A DNA stretch of 64,000 nucleotides from contig NZ_KI519438.1 in NCBI RefSeq assembly GCF_000482485.1, positions 1 to 64,000 on the forward strand, read 5' to 3'. The position numbers were made by a program, and so were the translations under genes. Under the pieces are notes generated by a model. That model was not told where the DNA came from and searched no databases. It saw only the letters and a program-made list of their open reading frames with translations. Positions 55,367-63,817 of this stretch are shown one piece after another (position 1 is the stretch's first letter; every line of letters starts with the position of its first letter). The DNA comes from Paucisalibacillus globulus DSM 18846. GTDB taxonomy: Bacteria > Bacillota > Bacilli > Bacillales > Amphibacillaceae.

Positions 55367-56087
55367 ATAGAACTTTTGCTAAAAAATCCTTAGCACGTTT
55401 CGTTTTGGGGCTCTTAAAAAATGACTGTGGTTCCGCTTCTTCCATCAATTTTCCTTCATCCATAAAAATGATTTTATCCGCGACCTCCTTTGCAAAATTC
55501 ATCTCATGTGTGACAACAATCATCGTCATTCCCGTTTGAGCTAAATCCTTCATTACATCAAGAACTTCTTTCACCATTTCAGGGTCTAGTGCTGAAGTAG
55601 GTTCGTCGAATAACATAATTTCTGGATCCATTCCTAATGCCCTTGCGATAGCAACACGTTGCTTTTGACCACCTGACAATCTATTCGGATAAGCTTCAAC
55701 TTTTTCTATTAAACCAACTCTGGCCAATAATTCTTTCGCATTCTTTTCAGCTAATTCTTTTTTCATATGTTTTACTTTAACCGGTGCATACATGACATTC
55801 TCCAATACCGTCATATGCGGAAACAGATGAAAGTGTTGAAATACCATTCCAATATTCTTTCTAACCTGAAGTTTATTCACCTTTAGGCTAGTAATTTCCT
55901 CATCCTTTAACCAGATATGACCACTGGAGGGATCTTCTAATAGATTTAAACAACGTAAAAAGGTTGATTTCCCTGAACCTGATGGGCCAATAACAGCTAC
56001 AACCTCCCCTTTGTTAATTGTTGTTGTAATATTTTTCAACACTATACTTTCTCCAAAATTCTTTGTAAGTTCCATAGTTTTAATCAC
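55365..56087 (-). CDS. Polar amino acid ABC transporter ATP-binding protein
   Basis: 240 residues, GlnQ/HisP class. Walker [12 protein letters not shown]-loop [12 protein letters not shown], signature [15 protein letters not shown], Walker [15 protein letters not shown]-loop THEMNFA. GTG start behind GGAGGT, overlapping the permease stop by 8 bp. Last gene of the M20 hydrolase-binding protein-permease-ATPase operon. Confidence 0.95.
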   Translation of the reverse strand: MIKTMELTKNFGESIVLKNITTTINKGEVVAVIGPSGSGKSTFLRCLNLLEDPSSGHIWLKDEEITSLKVNKLQVRKNIGMVFQHFHLFPHMTVLENVMYAPVKVKHMKKELAEKNAKELLARVGLIEKVEAYPNRLSGGQKQRVAIARALGMDPEIMLFDEPTSALDPEMVKEVLDVMKDLAQTGMTMIVVTHEMNFAKEVADKIIFMDEGKLMEEAEPQSFFKSPKTKRAKDFLAKVL

Positions 56088-56739
56088 TCTGTCTCAACCT
56101 CCGTTCCACCCAACTACCAATATTTGTTAGGATAAAAATCATCACCCAATAAATTACTCCAGCAAACAATAACGGTTCAAAATTACGATACAACTGGGCC
56201 CCAACAATTTCTGCTCTCCGCATTAAATCCATATATCCGATAGTTGATACTAGTGCTGATTCTTTTGTTAAGGTAATAAATTCATTCATCATGGCTGGTA
56301 AGATATTTTTCAATGCCTGTGGTAATATAATATTTGCCATCATTGGTCGATACGGTATCCCTAAAGCTTCCGCCGCTTCTACTTGTCCTTTATCCACCGC
56401 CATAATACCTGCACGAATAATTTCTGATACATAAGCCGCTGAATTAAGACCAAATGCTAGAACGGCACTTAAAAATACAGGGATATCATAGAGAAATAAT
56501 TGCGGTACAGCATAATGTATAATCATCAATTGTAGAATTAATGGTGTTCCACGGAATATCGATGTATAGATATCGGCAGGCCATTTGAGCCACTTTTTAT
56601 TCCCAATCTTACATAGCGCTAATATAGTTCCTAATAGTAAACCAAAAAGAATAGATACACTGACAAACTTTAATGTTGCTCCAATTCCTTCTAATATAAA
56701 AGGAATTGAAGGCACGATTTGGCTAAAGTCCAAATTCAT
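56080..56739 (-). CDS. Polar amino acid ABC transporter permease
   Basis: About 219 residues, five membrane helices, HisM/GlnP-type domain with the EAA loop [23 protein letters not shown]. Start placed at ATG 56739 after GAGGTG. Confidence 0.94.
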   Translation of the reverse strand: MNLDFSQIVPSIPFILEGIGATLKFVSVSILFGLLLGTILALCKIGNKKWLKWPADIYTSIFRGTPLILQLMIIHYAVPQLFLYDIPVFLSAVLAFGLNSAAYVSEIIRAGIMAVDKGQVEAAEALGIPYRPMMANIILPQALKNILPAMMNEFITLTKESALVSTIGYMDLMRRAEIVGAQLYRNFEPLLFAGVIYWVMIFILTNIGSWVERRLRQSD

Positions 56740-56769
56740 GCCTTCACACCTCACCTTCTAGCTGTTAAA

Positions 56770-57537
56770 TTATTCGTATTCTGATAACCATTTTTCTTTT
56801 AGCTTTTCAATCGTTCCATCTTCTTCAAATTTCTTCAAAACAGCATTAACGGCTTCTACCCTTTCACTTCCCTTAGGAAATGCAATTGCCATACCAGGTG
56901 AGCTTGTTGTTGGATCATCAAACCCTATGTAGCCTTGAGAATTGATATAGCCTGTTGCCACTGTCTTATCCATATAAGCAACATCAATTCGATTAGAGTT
57001 TAATTCTTGAATAAGTATGCTAGCATCATCTACTTTTTTCACCTCAAAACCATACTCTTTCGCTAGTGTTTCAGCACCCTCTTCTTGAATAGTGCCTAAC
57101 TGCACACCAACAACTGTTCCTTTTAAACTTTCTAAACCCTTTATATCTTCTTCTGCTTTTGAAATGAACATTTCACCAGATCGATGATACTCATTTGAAA
57201 ATTCTACATTTTTTTGCCTATCTTCAGTTGCACTCATTCCAGCAAGTACCATATCTACACGTTTTGCCTGCAATGAACCAATTAGACCATCAAAGTCCAT
57301 ATCTTCAATTTTTAATGCATAACCTAATTCATCAGCAACTAGATGTGCTAACTCCACATCAAATCCGATAAAATTCCCTTCTGCATCATAAGATTCAAAT
57401 GGTGGAAAGTCTGCGGACGTTGCCATCTTTAATATCTTTTCCCCTTCCTTTTCTGTTGAACTTGCTTCCCCTGAACCACATGCCGCTAACAAACTAACTA
57501 AAAACACAATCAAAATTCCTAGCATTGCTTTTTTCAT
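56770..57537 (-). CDS. Amino acid ABC substrate-binding lipoprotein
   Basis: 255 residues with lipobox SLLAAC and SBP_bac_3 fold: LKMATSADFPPFES, FIGFDVELAHLVADELG, MVLAGMSATEDRQKN and DVAYMDKTVATGYI. The arginine-like position is in ATEDRQKNVEFS. Likely a polar or N-modified amino acid ligand; exact specificity unknown. AAGGAGTG before ATG 57537. Confidence 0.94.
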   Translation of the reverse strand: MKKAMLGILIVFLVSLLAACGSGEASSTEKEGEKILKMATSADFPPFESYDAEGNFIGFDVELAHLVADELGYALKIEDMDFDGLIGSLQAKRVDMVLAGMSATEDRQKNVEFSNEYHRSGEMFISKAEEDIKGLESLKGTVVGVQLGTIQEEGAETLAKEYGFEVKKVDDASILIQELNSNRIDVAYMDKTVATGYINSQGYIGFDDPTTSSPGMAIAFPKGSERVEAVNAVLKKFEEDGTIEKLKEKWLSEYE

Positions 57538-57599
57538 ATGAACCACTCCTTTATAATCATTAATATTATTGATTAAATATACATAAATACGTATAAAAA

Positions 57600-58757
57600 T
57601 TAACCTCGTTGAAACTCTTCTTTAATAGCTGCCAATAAACTATTATTTGTTAATACATCAAATCCTGTGCTAGCTAATGCAAGTGCACCTGATTTTAATG
57701 CTTCGAACCCATCAGTTGTAATGGTCTGATCAGCAAACTCTTTCGTATGAGCAATTAAACCCGGTTTATTCAATCCAATATATGGATGAATTGCTGGAAC
57801 AACATGGCTAACGTTTCCCATATCAATAGATCCATAAGAAAGTTTAGCTGGATAGATTGGAAGAGTACTAGTTTGTTCTAAGTTTTCGGTAAAAGCATTC
57901 GATAAAGCTTGATTAGTAATCATATCATCATAGCTTAGCTCATAATTGGATACTTCAAATGATGCTCCTGTCATGAGTGCAGCACCTTCAGCAATTTTTT
58001 TCACCTTTTCTACTACCTCGTTTAACTTGGCTCGCTCTTTGGCACGTATGTAGAATTGAGCCACAGCGTAATCTGGTACTACATTCGCTGCCTCTCCACC
58101 TTGGGGAATAATCCCGTGAATCCTTACATCCGTTGATAGGTGCTCCCTTAATGCGTTGATTCCATTAAACAGTTGAATCACGCTATCCAATGCATTAATC
58201 CCTTTTTCGGGAGAAGCTGCTGCATGCGAAGACTTTCCAGTGTATGCAAATTGAATGGCATCCATCGCTAACGAATCACCACTAACATACGATTGGTCAT
58301 TTGGATGTAAAATCATTGCTACATCTATATCATCAAAAATTCCCTGTTCACTCATCGGTACTTTTGCTCCGTTTGTTTCCTCTGCAGGTGTGCCAATGAC
58401 GACAACACTTCCACCGGTTTCCTGGATAACCTTACTTAATGCTATTCCTGCTCCAACGCTCATTGTCCCAATTAGATTATGACCACATCCATGGCCCACA
58501 CCGGGTAAAGCGTCATATTCTGCAAGATAGGCAATTTTCGGTCCTGGTTTTCCACTATTAAATTCCGCTTTAAAAGCTGTTGGTCTTTCTACAATGCCTT
58601 CCTCAACTTCGAATCCATTTTCCTCCAATAAGTTAACTAGCAGTTTCATAGACTTAAACTCTTGATCACCTAATTCGGGATTTTCATATAGTTGTTTACC
58701 AATCAACCAGAGATTTTGTTCCACCTTATGTAGTTCATTCTGTAATAACTCTTTCAT
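57600..58757 (-). CDS. M20-family amidohydrolase (aminoacylase-like)
   Basis: 385 residues. Metal ligands in AEYDALPGVGHGCGHNLIGT and EETNGAKVP, dimerisation-domain insertion about 180-290, C-terminal histidine in GLIAHTKEFAD. Members remove acyl groups from N-acyl amino acids or cleave dipeptides. Its operon with an amino-acid importer suggests it processes the imported compound, as YxeP with YxeMNO in B. subtilis. ATG 58757 preferred over GTG 58766. Confidence 0.9.
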   Translation of the reverse strand: MKELLQNELHKVEQNLWLIGKQLYENPELGDQEFKSMKLLVNLLEENGFEVEEGIVERPTAFKAEFNSGKPGPKIAYLAEYDALPGVGHGCGHNLIGTMSVGAGIALSKVIQETGGSVVVIGTPAEETNGAKVPMSEQGIFDDIDVAMILHPNDQSYVSGDSLAMDAIQFAYTGKSSHAAASPEKGINALDSVIQLFNGINALREHLSTDVRIHGIIPQGGEAANVVPDYAVAQFYIRAKERAKLNEVVEKVKKIAEGAALMTGASFEVSNYELSYDDMITNQALSNAFTENLEQTSTLPIYPAKLSYGSIDMGNVSHVVPAIHPYIGLNKPGLIAHTKEFADQTITTDGFEALKSGALALASTGFDVLTNNSLLAAIKEEFQRG

Positions 58758-58790
58758 CTTACTCACCCTTATGTATATTTATTAAGTAAT

Positions 58791-58824
58791 ATGTATACTT
58801 ATACCATATGTATACTTATACCAT
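58791..58824 (-). promoter_or_regulatory. 17-bp tandem repeat, candidate operator of the M20-ABC operon
   Basis: Two perfect copies of ATGTATACTTATACCAT (58791-58807 and 58808-58824), each containing the inverted repeat GTATAagTATAC on the minus strand. They overlap a possible promoter (TTGTAT, then TATAAG 17 bp later) about 40-70 bp upstream of the gene, so a repressor or activator site is likely. Confidence 0.5.
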
Positions 58825-58851
58825 TGATTTTATAAAAATACAATACTTTTT

Positions 58852-59029
58852 TTGAAAAACTTACATTCACTCATCCCTTAGCAAAGCAACTTCATGTAAT
58901 GCTCATTAATCACTACCTGAGTTACTTCATGGAGCTTTGCGAGGAGAATTACTTCCTCGAATAAGTATGACGAGCACTCTTTGTGTTAGGTTTTCTATAC
59001 GTGTGGAAAGTTTTTATCCTTTCTTAACC
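58852..59029 (+). repeat. Family-A repeat, copy A6 (expanded loop)
   Basis: Ends match family A: TTGAAAAACTTACATTCAC at the left, GTGTTAGGTTTTCTATACGT plus GGAAAGT hairpin and TTAACCA at the right. The loop of hairpin 1 is about 115 bp longer than in A1 and contains its own inverted repeats GCAAAGC/GCTTTGC and GAGGA/TCCTC. Confidence 0.8.
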
Positions 59030-59030
59030 A

Positions 59031-59075
59031 AAAAAAGAGAGCTTAGCAATTAACTAAGCCCTCTTCATTCCTATT
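59031..59075 (-). terminator. Terminator after proS
   Basis: Minus-strand AGAGGGCTTAG/CTAAGCTCTCT stem followed by seven T. Confidence 0.9.
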
Positions 59076-59078
59076 CCT

Positions 59079-60518
59079 TTAGTAAGCTTTTGCCCAATAA
59101 ACTAATTCTTTCGCTTCTTTCCCACAGCATACACATGTATCTGCTACTTTTTCTTGATCATAAGGAATACAACGGGATGTTGCTGTTGTATCTTCTTTAA
59201 TCTTTTCTTCACAAGCCAAGTCACCACACCACATGGCTTTAATGAATCCACCTTTTTCATCAAGTGTTTGTTTAAATTCATCCATAGTTGTTGCAACTGT
59301 TGTCTTTTCATTACGATGTGCAAGTGCTTTATCATAAAGATTTTGTTGAACTTCCTCAAGTAAAGCTGGTAAGCGGTCATTTAAATCAGTTAAAGCAACA
59401 AATTCCTTTTCACCAGTATCGCGACGAACAAGCACAACCTGTTCTTTTTCGATATCCTTTGGTCCCATTTCAATACGAACTGGGATACCTTTCATTTCAT
59501 ATTCATTGAACTTCCAGCCAGGCATTTTATCACTTGCATCGATGTCAACACGTACTAGTGATTTTAATTGATCACGAAGTTCATATGCTTTATCCAGTAC
59601 ACCCTCTTTATGTTGGGCAATTGGAACAATCATCGCTTGAGTTGGAGCAATTCTTGGTGGAACAACTAACCCACGGTTATCTCCATGAACCATGATCAAT
59701 GCACCCATGATTCGAGTGGAAAGTCCCCAAGATGTTTGATGGACAAATTGACTCTTACCATTTTCATCAAGATAAGTAATATTGAATGCTTCAGCAAATC
59801 CAGAACCAAAATGGTGAGATGTCCCGGATTGCAATGCCTTTCCATCATGCATTAATGCTTCAATCGTTAGTGTGTACTTAGCACCGGCGAATTTTTCTTT
59901 TTCGGTTTTACGACCACGATAAACTGGTACTGCTAAATAGTTCTCCACTAAATCTGCATACACTTCTAACATACGATTTGTTTCGTTCGCTGCATCTTCA
60001 TCTGTTGCATGAGCAGTATGACCTTCTTGCCAATGGAATTCGGATGAACGAAGGAACGGACGAGTAGTCTTTTCCCAGCGCACAACATTTCCCCATTGAT
60101 TATATAGTTTAGGAAGATCACGGTATGAATGAATATTTTTAGAATAGTAATCACAGAAAAGAACTTCTGAAGTAGGACGAACAGCGATTCGCTCCACTAG
60201 TTCTTCCTCTCCGCCATGTGTTACCCAAGCTACTTCAGGAGCAAATCCTTCGACATGGTCTTTTTCTTTTTGAAGAAGACTTTCTGGAATAAATAGTGGA
60301 AATGCCACATTGGAATGACCGGTTTCTTTAATCATTCGGTCTAATTCATCTTTAATATTTTCCCAAATTGCATAGCCATAAGGCTTGATGATCATGGTTC
60401 CACGAACTTGACCATATTCGACTAGCTCTGCTTGTTTAACGACGTCGGTATACCATTGTGCAAAGTCATCTTCCATGGCTGTGATTTTTTCTACAAAATC
60501 TTTGTTTTTCTTTCCCAT
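59079..60518 (-). CDS. proS: Prolyl-tRNA synthetase, archaeal/eukaryotic-like short form
   Basis: About 479 residues. Class II motifs include [36 protein letters not shown] and [12 protein letters not shown]; the C-terminal domain holds cysteines [10 protein letters not shown] and CVCCGKEA for zinc and ends in a conserved tyrosine (WAKAY). This ProS type lacks the large editing insertion of the bacterial type (about 565 residues). ATG 60518 after GAGGTG. A T-box leader precedes it. Confidence 0.95.
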   Translation of the reverse strand: MGKKNKDFVEKITAMEDDFAQWYTDVVKQAELVEYGQVRGTMIIKPYGYAIWENIKDELDRMIKETGHSNVAFPLFIPESLLQKEKDHVEGFAPEVAWVTHGGEEELVERIAVRPTSEVLFCDYYSKNIHSYRDLPKLYNQWGNVVRWEKTTRPFLRSSEFHWQEGHTAHATDEDAANETNRMLEVYADLVENYLAVPVYRGRKTEKEKFAGAKYTLTIEALMHDGKALQSGTSHHFGSGFAEAFNITYLDENGKSQFVHQTSWGLSTRIMGALIMVHGDNRGLVVPPRIAPTQAMIVPIAQHKEGVLDKAYELRDQLKSLVRVDIDASDKMPGWKFNEYEMKGIPVRIEMGPKDIEKEQVVLVRRDTGEKEFVALTDLNDRLPALLEEVQQNLYDKALAHRNEKTTVATTMDEFKQTLDEKGGFIKAMWCGDLACEEKIKEDTTATSRCIPYDQEKVADTCVCCGKEAKELVYWAKAY

Positions 60519-60540
60519 CATTAGCACCTCAATTTATATA

Positions 60541-60780
60541 AATTTTTTAATGAACACAAAAAAGCCTCCATCCGCATAAGGGACCGAGGATTGGTGGTAC
60601 CACCCTTGTTTACTATCTACATAGATAAATAGTACACTTCGTTTGATAACGGTCAGGGACCGCGCGCAAATTCATGGGAAAACCCAATCCAAAGGCGAAC
60701 TCCAAGGCAGGTTCCAATCTACGTCTATGGAAATTCTCACCTACCATTTCCTCTCTGAATAGACCGACTAAATTGTACTA
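60541..60780 (-). promoter_or_regulatory. T-box riboswitch (proS leader)
   Basis: Minus strand has the T-box sequence AGGGTGGTACCAC (about 60606-60594) followed by terminator stem CCTCGGTCC/GGATGGAGG and TTTTTTG. Upstream stem I begins near GAGAGGAAATGGTAGGTGAG. A CCT triplet in GGAACCTGCC (60711-60709) is a candidate proline specifier. Uncharged tRNA-Pro would favour antitermination. Confidence 0.92.
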
Positions 60781-60853
60781 TCCTTTTCAATGTTTCATTT
60801 TATTGATATTAAGTTAAATATAATAACCTGCCATTAGAAAGTCAAGCTTATCG

Positions 60854-61378
60854 CTAGAAAGCTTTTTCATAAAGGGAGAATTTATCATTTCCCTCACCAA
60901 TATGGCCTATGAATTGAAATCCAGAATTCTGATAGATTTTATTCAGTGCTTGATTATTTCCTACACAATCTAAACGAATAAAACCATTTTCAATCGTATG
61001 ATTTTCATCGATCCATATTAATAATCTTTTCCCAATCTGTTGATTATGATGATTTTGACTAACAGCTAGCCGATGGATATAAAAAGCATGGTCATTCCGT
61101 TTCCCCCACATTTCTATATCCCATTCATTTTGCTCATTGGAAAAGTTAAAAGTCGCTACAACTTCTACATTTTTATTTTCAATAATATATGTATTCCCGG
61201 CTAAAATGTCCGCTTCTATTTCTTGGTCTTCTCCGCCGTCTAGTAAATAACCCCATTGGTTAATACCTTTAGCCTGAACCCATTTAGCAGCGGATTTAAG
61301 TAATTCAAGAATAGACTCTAAATCTGATTCGGTTGCTTTTCTTACAATAAATTCATCAAAATGATTAGTCTTAAACAT
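60854..61378 (-). CDS. GNAT-family N-acetyltransferase
   Basis: 174 residues: IVRKATESDLESILELLKSA at the start, YIHRLAVSQNHHNQQIGKRL acetyl-CoA loop, and LDCVGNNQALNKIYQNSGFQ near the end. Substrate unknown. Start taken at ATG 61378 (GGAGG at 9 bp); the frame opens at 61492 inside the left end of a family-B element and is not credible there. Confidence 0.9.
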   Translation of the reverse strand: MFKTNHFDEFIVRKATESDLESILELLKSAAKWVQAKGINQWGYLLDGGEDQEIEADILAGNTYIIENKNVEVVATFNFSNEQNEWDIEMWGKRNDHAFYIHRLAVSQNHHNQQIGKRLLIWIDENHTIENGFIRLDCVGNNQALNKIYQNSGFQFIGHIGEGNDKFSLYEKAF

Positions 61379-61436
61379 TGTAACCATCCTCCTTTTTTTA
61401 AAAAAGCCACTCAACATAATTACACAATTTGTATAG

Positions 61437-61820
61437 ACTGTGCGGTAACTAATAATTTTTAGTAGCGCATCGTACCCGCTCCGGAAATACACTTCGCTTT
61501 CCGTGGGCGGCTGGTGAGCCTCCCACAGGAGTCTCCGTGTATTTCCGGAGCTGGTTTAGCTTGAATTTAATTAAAATTGATTTTTAATGAAAATGTGTGA
61601 TAAAACAATTTTTATTTAGAAAGCCAATACTAGCGCAGGCAGAATACGGAGACTTCTGCGGGAATAGCACGTGTCCGAAGACCCCGCAGCGGCGAACTTT
61701 CCGCGAGGAGGCTGAGGCCGTGCCCGCGGAAAGCGGAGTATTCTGCCGGAGCGGGATTTTAGCACTACACCTACTCCATTCCTAAGAGTGAGGAAATGTT
61801 TACAGTAGTTACCGCGCTGT
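61437..61820. mobile_element. Family-B MITE-like element, copy B3
   Basis: Left terminal repeat ACTGTGCGGTAACTA (61437-61451) and right complement TAGTTACCGCGCTGT (61806-61820), two mismatches. Left arm is shortened (the CGTGC... segment present in B1 is missing), right arm is intact with GAGACTTCTGCGGGA, CGCGAGGAGGCTGAGG and CCCGCGGAAAGCGGAGT. No transposase. Confidence 0.85.
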
Positions 61821-61936
61821 TTCTATCAATAGCTAATATAAAAAGAAACAAACATCATCACAAAAACAGCTTGTATTTTAAATGACATAAAAAACACAGC
61901 AGCTTCAGATTATTTCACTTAAGCTTCTGTACAAAG

Positions 61937-62422
61937 TTAGAATATAATATTAAAGATAAACAAAATTATCATCACAATCTGGATAATAACTTTAGCAAAT
62001 GTTCCACTTAAAAAGCCTAACAAGGATCCGATTGAGGCCTTTAATGCTTCTTGAATGGTTCTTTTTTGTAGCATTTCAATGATAAGAACAGTAATAAATG
62101 GGATAATGATTATCCCAAATGGTGGGATGATGAAGGACCCTACGATAACTGCGATTGCAGCACCCCGTTCGCCCCATTTACTTCCACCAAACTTTTTAAC
62201 AAAAAAGCTATTAGCTAAAATATCCGCTACAAATAATATAACTGTAAATACAACCATGATAGTCCAGAAGAAAAATCCTAATTCATCTCCATTAATCCCA
62301 AACTGGTACAATAAGAATCCAATCCATATTAAAAGTACGGAAGGTATTATTGGATAGATAACCCCGATAAAACTTACTACAAAAAGTGCAACGATGATAA
62401 TCCAAATTATTATATCGACCAT
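61937..62422 (-). CDS. DUF456 family membrane protein
   Basis: 161 residues, four to five membrane helices; the Gly-rich FVKKFGGSKWGERGAAIAVI and IPPFGIIIIPF motifs are typical of DUF456. Function unknown. GGAGG ribosome site. Follows the PlsY-like gene by 16 bp, so probably one operon. Confidence 0.85.
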   Translation of the reverse strand: MVDIIIWIIIVALFVVSFIGVIYPIIPSVLLIWIGFLLYQFGINGDELGFFFWTIMVVFTVILFVADILANSFFVKKFGGSKWGERGAAIAVIVGSFIIPPFGIIIIPFITVLIIEMLQKRTIQEALKASIGSLLGFLSGTFAKVIIQIVMIILFIFNIIF

Positions 62423-62438
62423 TTGTTACCTCCAAGTC

Positions 62439-63065
62439 TTATTCTGCCTTTTTCTGAAACATACTTGATAGCTTTTTTTCTTCTTTATGAATAATACGTT
62501 TATAATTCTCCATATGTTTCACGATACTTAATAAAGAAAGAAATATTACTATCATTGTTGGTTCCGTTCCATAGAAATAATACGTTGTTACTAAAAATGA
62601 TATATACATCATAAGCACACCAATAACAAGATAGTCTGTCGCAAAAGTAAAGATTACTAAGATTCCTATTCCAATCAATGCAATCTTCCAATCAATAGCA
62701 AGTAAAATTCCAACTAATGATGCCGTTCCTTTTCCACCACTAAATTTCATCGTTATTGGGAAGTTATGACCGATTATTACCGCTAAGGCAGTAACATAAA
62801 TCAATAAGATTTGGACATCTCCAGTAATACCATTTTCATTTAAAATATACAGCATCAATAATACGGCTAGCGTTCCTTTAAAAATATCAATAAGTGCAAC
62901 TAGAATACCATATTTCCAACCAAGTAGAATAGTAGTATTGGATGCTCCAGCATTTTTTACCCCTGAGTTTTTAATGTCTACTCTTTTATATTTTCCAACT
63001 AATTGAGAGCCATGGACACAGCCGAAAACATAACCAATAAAAATACTAATTAGTACATACATCAT
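62439..63065 (-). CDS. PlsY-family glycerol-3-phosphate acyltransferase
   Basis: 208 residues, five to six membrane helices. Loops carry IKNSGVKNAGASNTTILLGW, HNFPITMKFSGGKGTASL and a C-terminal VKHMENYKRIIHKEEKK, matching PlsY acyl-phosphate and glycerol-phosphate sites (canonical SGNIGATN is here SGVKNAGASN). Makes lysophosphatidate from acyl phosphate; divergence suggests a second, specialised PlsY, which cannot be verified in this window. Confidence 0.85.
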   Translation of the reverse strand: MMYVLISIFIGYVFGCVHGSQLVGKYKRVDIKNSGVKNAGASNTTILLGWKYGILVALIDIFKGTLAVLLMLYILNENGITGDVQILLIYVTALAVIIGHNFPITMKFSGGKGTASLVGILLAIDWKIALIGIGILVIFTFATDYLVIGVLMMYISFLVTTYYFYGTEPTMIVIFLSLLSIVKHMENYKRIIHKEEKKLSSMFQKKAE

Positions 63066-63172
63066 GTTTCCCCCTTTGTTTTAAAAAACATGTGTGTTAC
63101 TACTATTTTAGTATACTCAAATAAAAATGGATACAATCATTTTTACATTATGAAGGATGGTGCACGTAATAA

Positions 63173-63203
63173 AGCTCAGAGTTCACAGAACACTGAGCTT
63201 ATT
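63173..63203 (-). terminator. Terminator after the YtzI-like gene
   Basis: Minus-strand GCTCAG-T-GTTC/GAAC-T-CTGAGC stem followed by TTTATTA. Confidence 0.75.
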
Positions 63204-63237
63204 CTTGAAAATATATTTTTTATATTACTTAATCTAA

Positions 63238-63405
63238 TTAACGTAAAGTCGATTCTCCATTACTAGCCTTTTCTTCTTCCTCTACGTTTGCAGGAAGTGG
63301 ATCAATAGAATGCTTATATCCGTACCCCTTATCTAACGTTAAGATAGATAAAAATACAACAATTACTGTAATGACGATACAAATAACCGCTACTACCCAA
63401 ATCAT
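63238..63405 (-). CDS. Small membrane protein, YtzI-like
   Basis: 55 residues, too short for many gene finders: one N-terminal membrane helix (MIWVVAVICIVITVIVVF), then a KGYGYKHSIDPLP motif that matches the YtzI family of Bacillus, and an acidic tail (EEEEKASNGE). GGGGGAG ribosome site at good spacing and its own terminator. Function unknown. Confidence 0.8.
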   Translation of the reverse strand: MIWVVAVICIVITVIVVFLSILTLDKGYGYKHSIDPLPANVEEEEKASNGESTLR

Positions 63406-63817
63406 CGTAATATACTCCCCCTTTATAACAGAAGTCCCTATGTTTATTCTAACATGATTTTTATAATTTACTAGTTACATAATTTCTAATCCCTGTCGAA
63501 TCTTTAGGATTCTAGAGTATTTTTTATGATACATTAGCATCTTTACGAACGATAGAGCTCTTTCTGTCACACCCACTCCTATCAGTAATAATTTTAAATT
63601 ATCTAAAAATACTAAGTTTGAATCCTCATTTCTAAACCGATACCATTAAATATGTAACTGTTTACAGCTCGAATTACTTATTACCCTTTCCTAATCCATT
63701 AGTCTTTGGCGTACATACTACCCCATTCAGTTACTTTCCATTTTCTTTATTTACTATTTATCCATACATCTGACTAAGGTTAGAGTATTTAAAAATAATA
63801 GGAGGTCTTTATATTTT
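63406..63817. other. Divergent intergenic region, no gene seen
   Basis: About 410 bp, AT-rich, between the YtzI-like gene and the ehuB start. It should contain both promoters; no clear hairpin, riboswitch or repeat was recognised. Confidence 0.5.

Noticed and set aside
59144-59509. Additional frames on both strands within proS
   Set aside because: Shadows of the well-supported proS coding frame; compositionally typical of out-of-frame translation.
61379-61492. N-terminal extension of the GNAT protein
   Set aside because: The extension reads into the family-B terminal repeat; GGAGG is correctly placed for ATG 61378.
61597-61785. 62-residue frame in family-B copy B3
   Set aside because: Repeat-derived, as for the copy in B1; not an independent gene.
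63238-63405. Possibility that the 55-residue frame is noise
   Set aside because: Kept as a gene because it has a strong ribosome site, a membrane helix, a family motif and a terminator.
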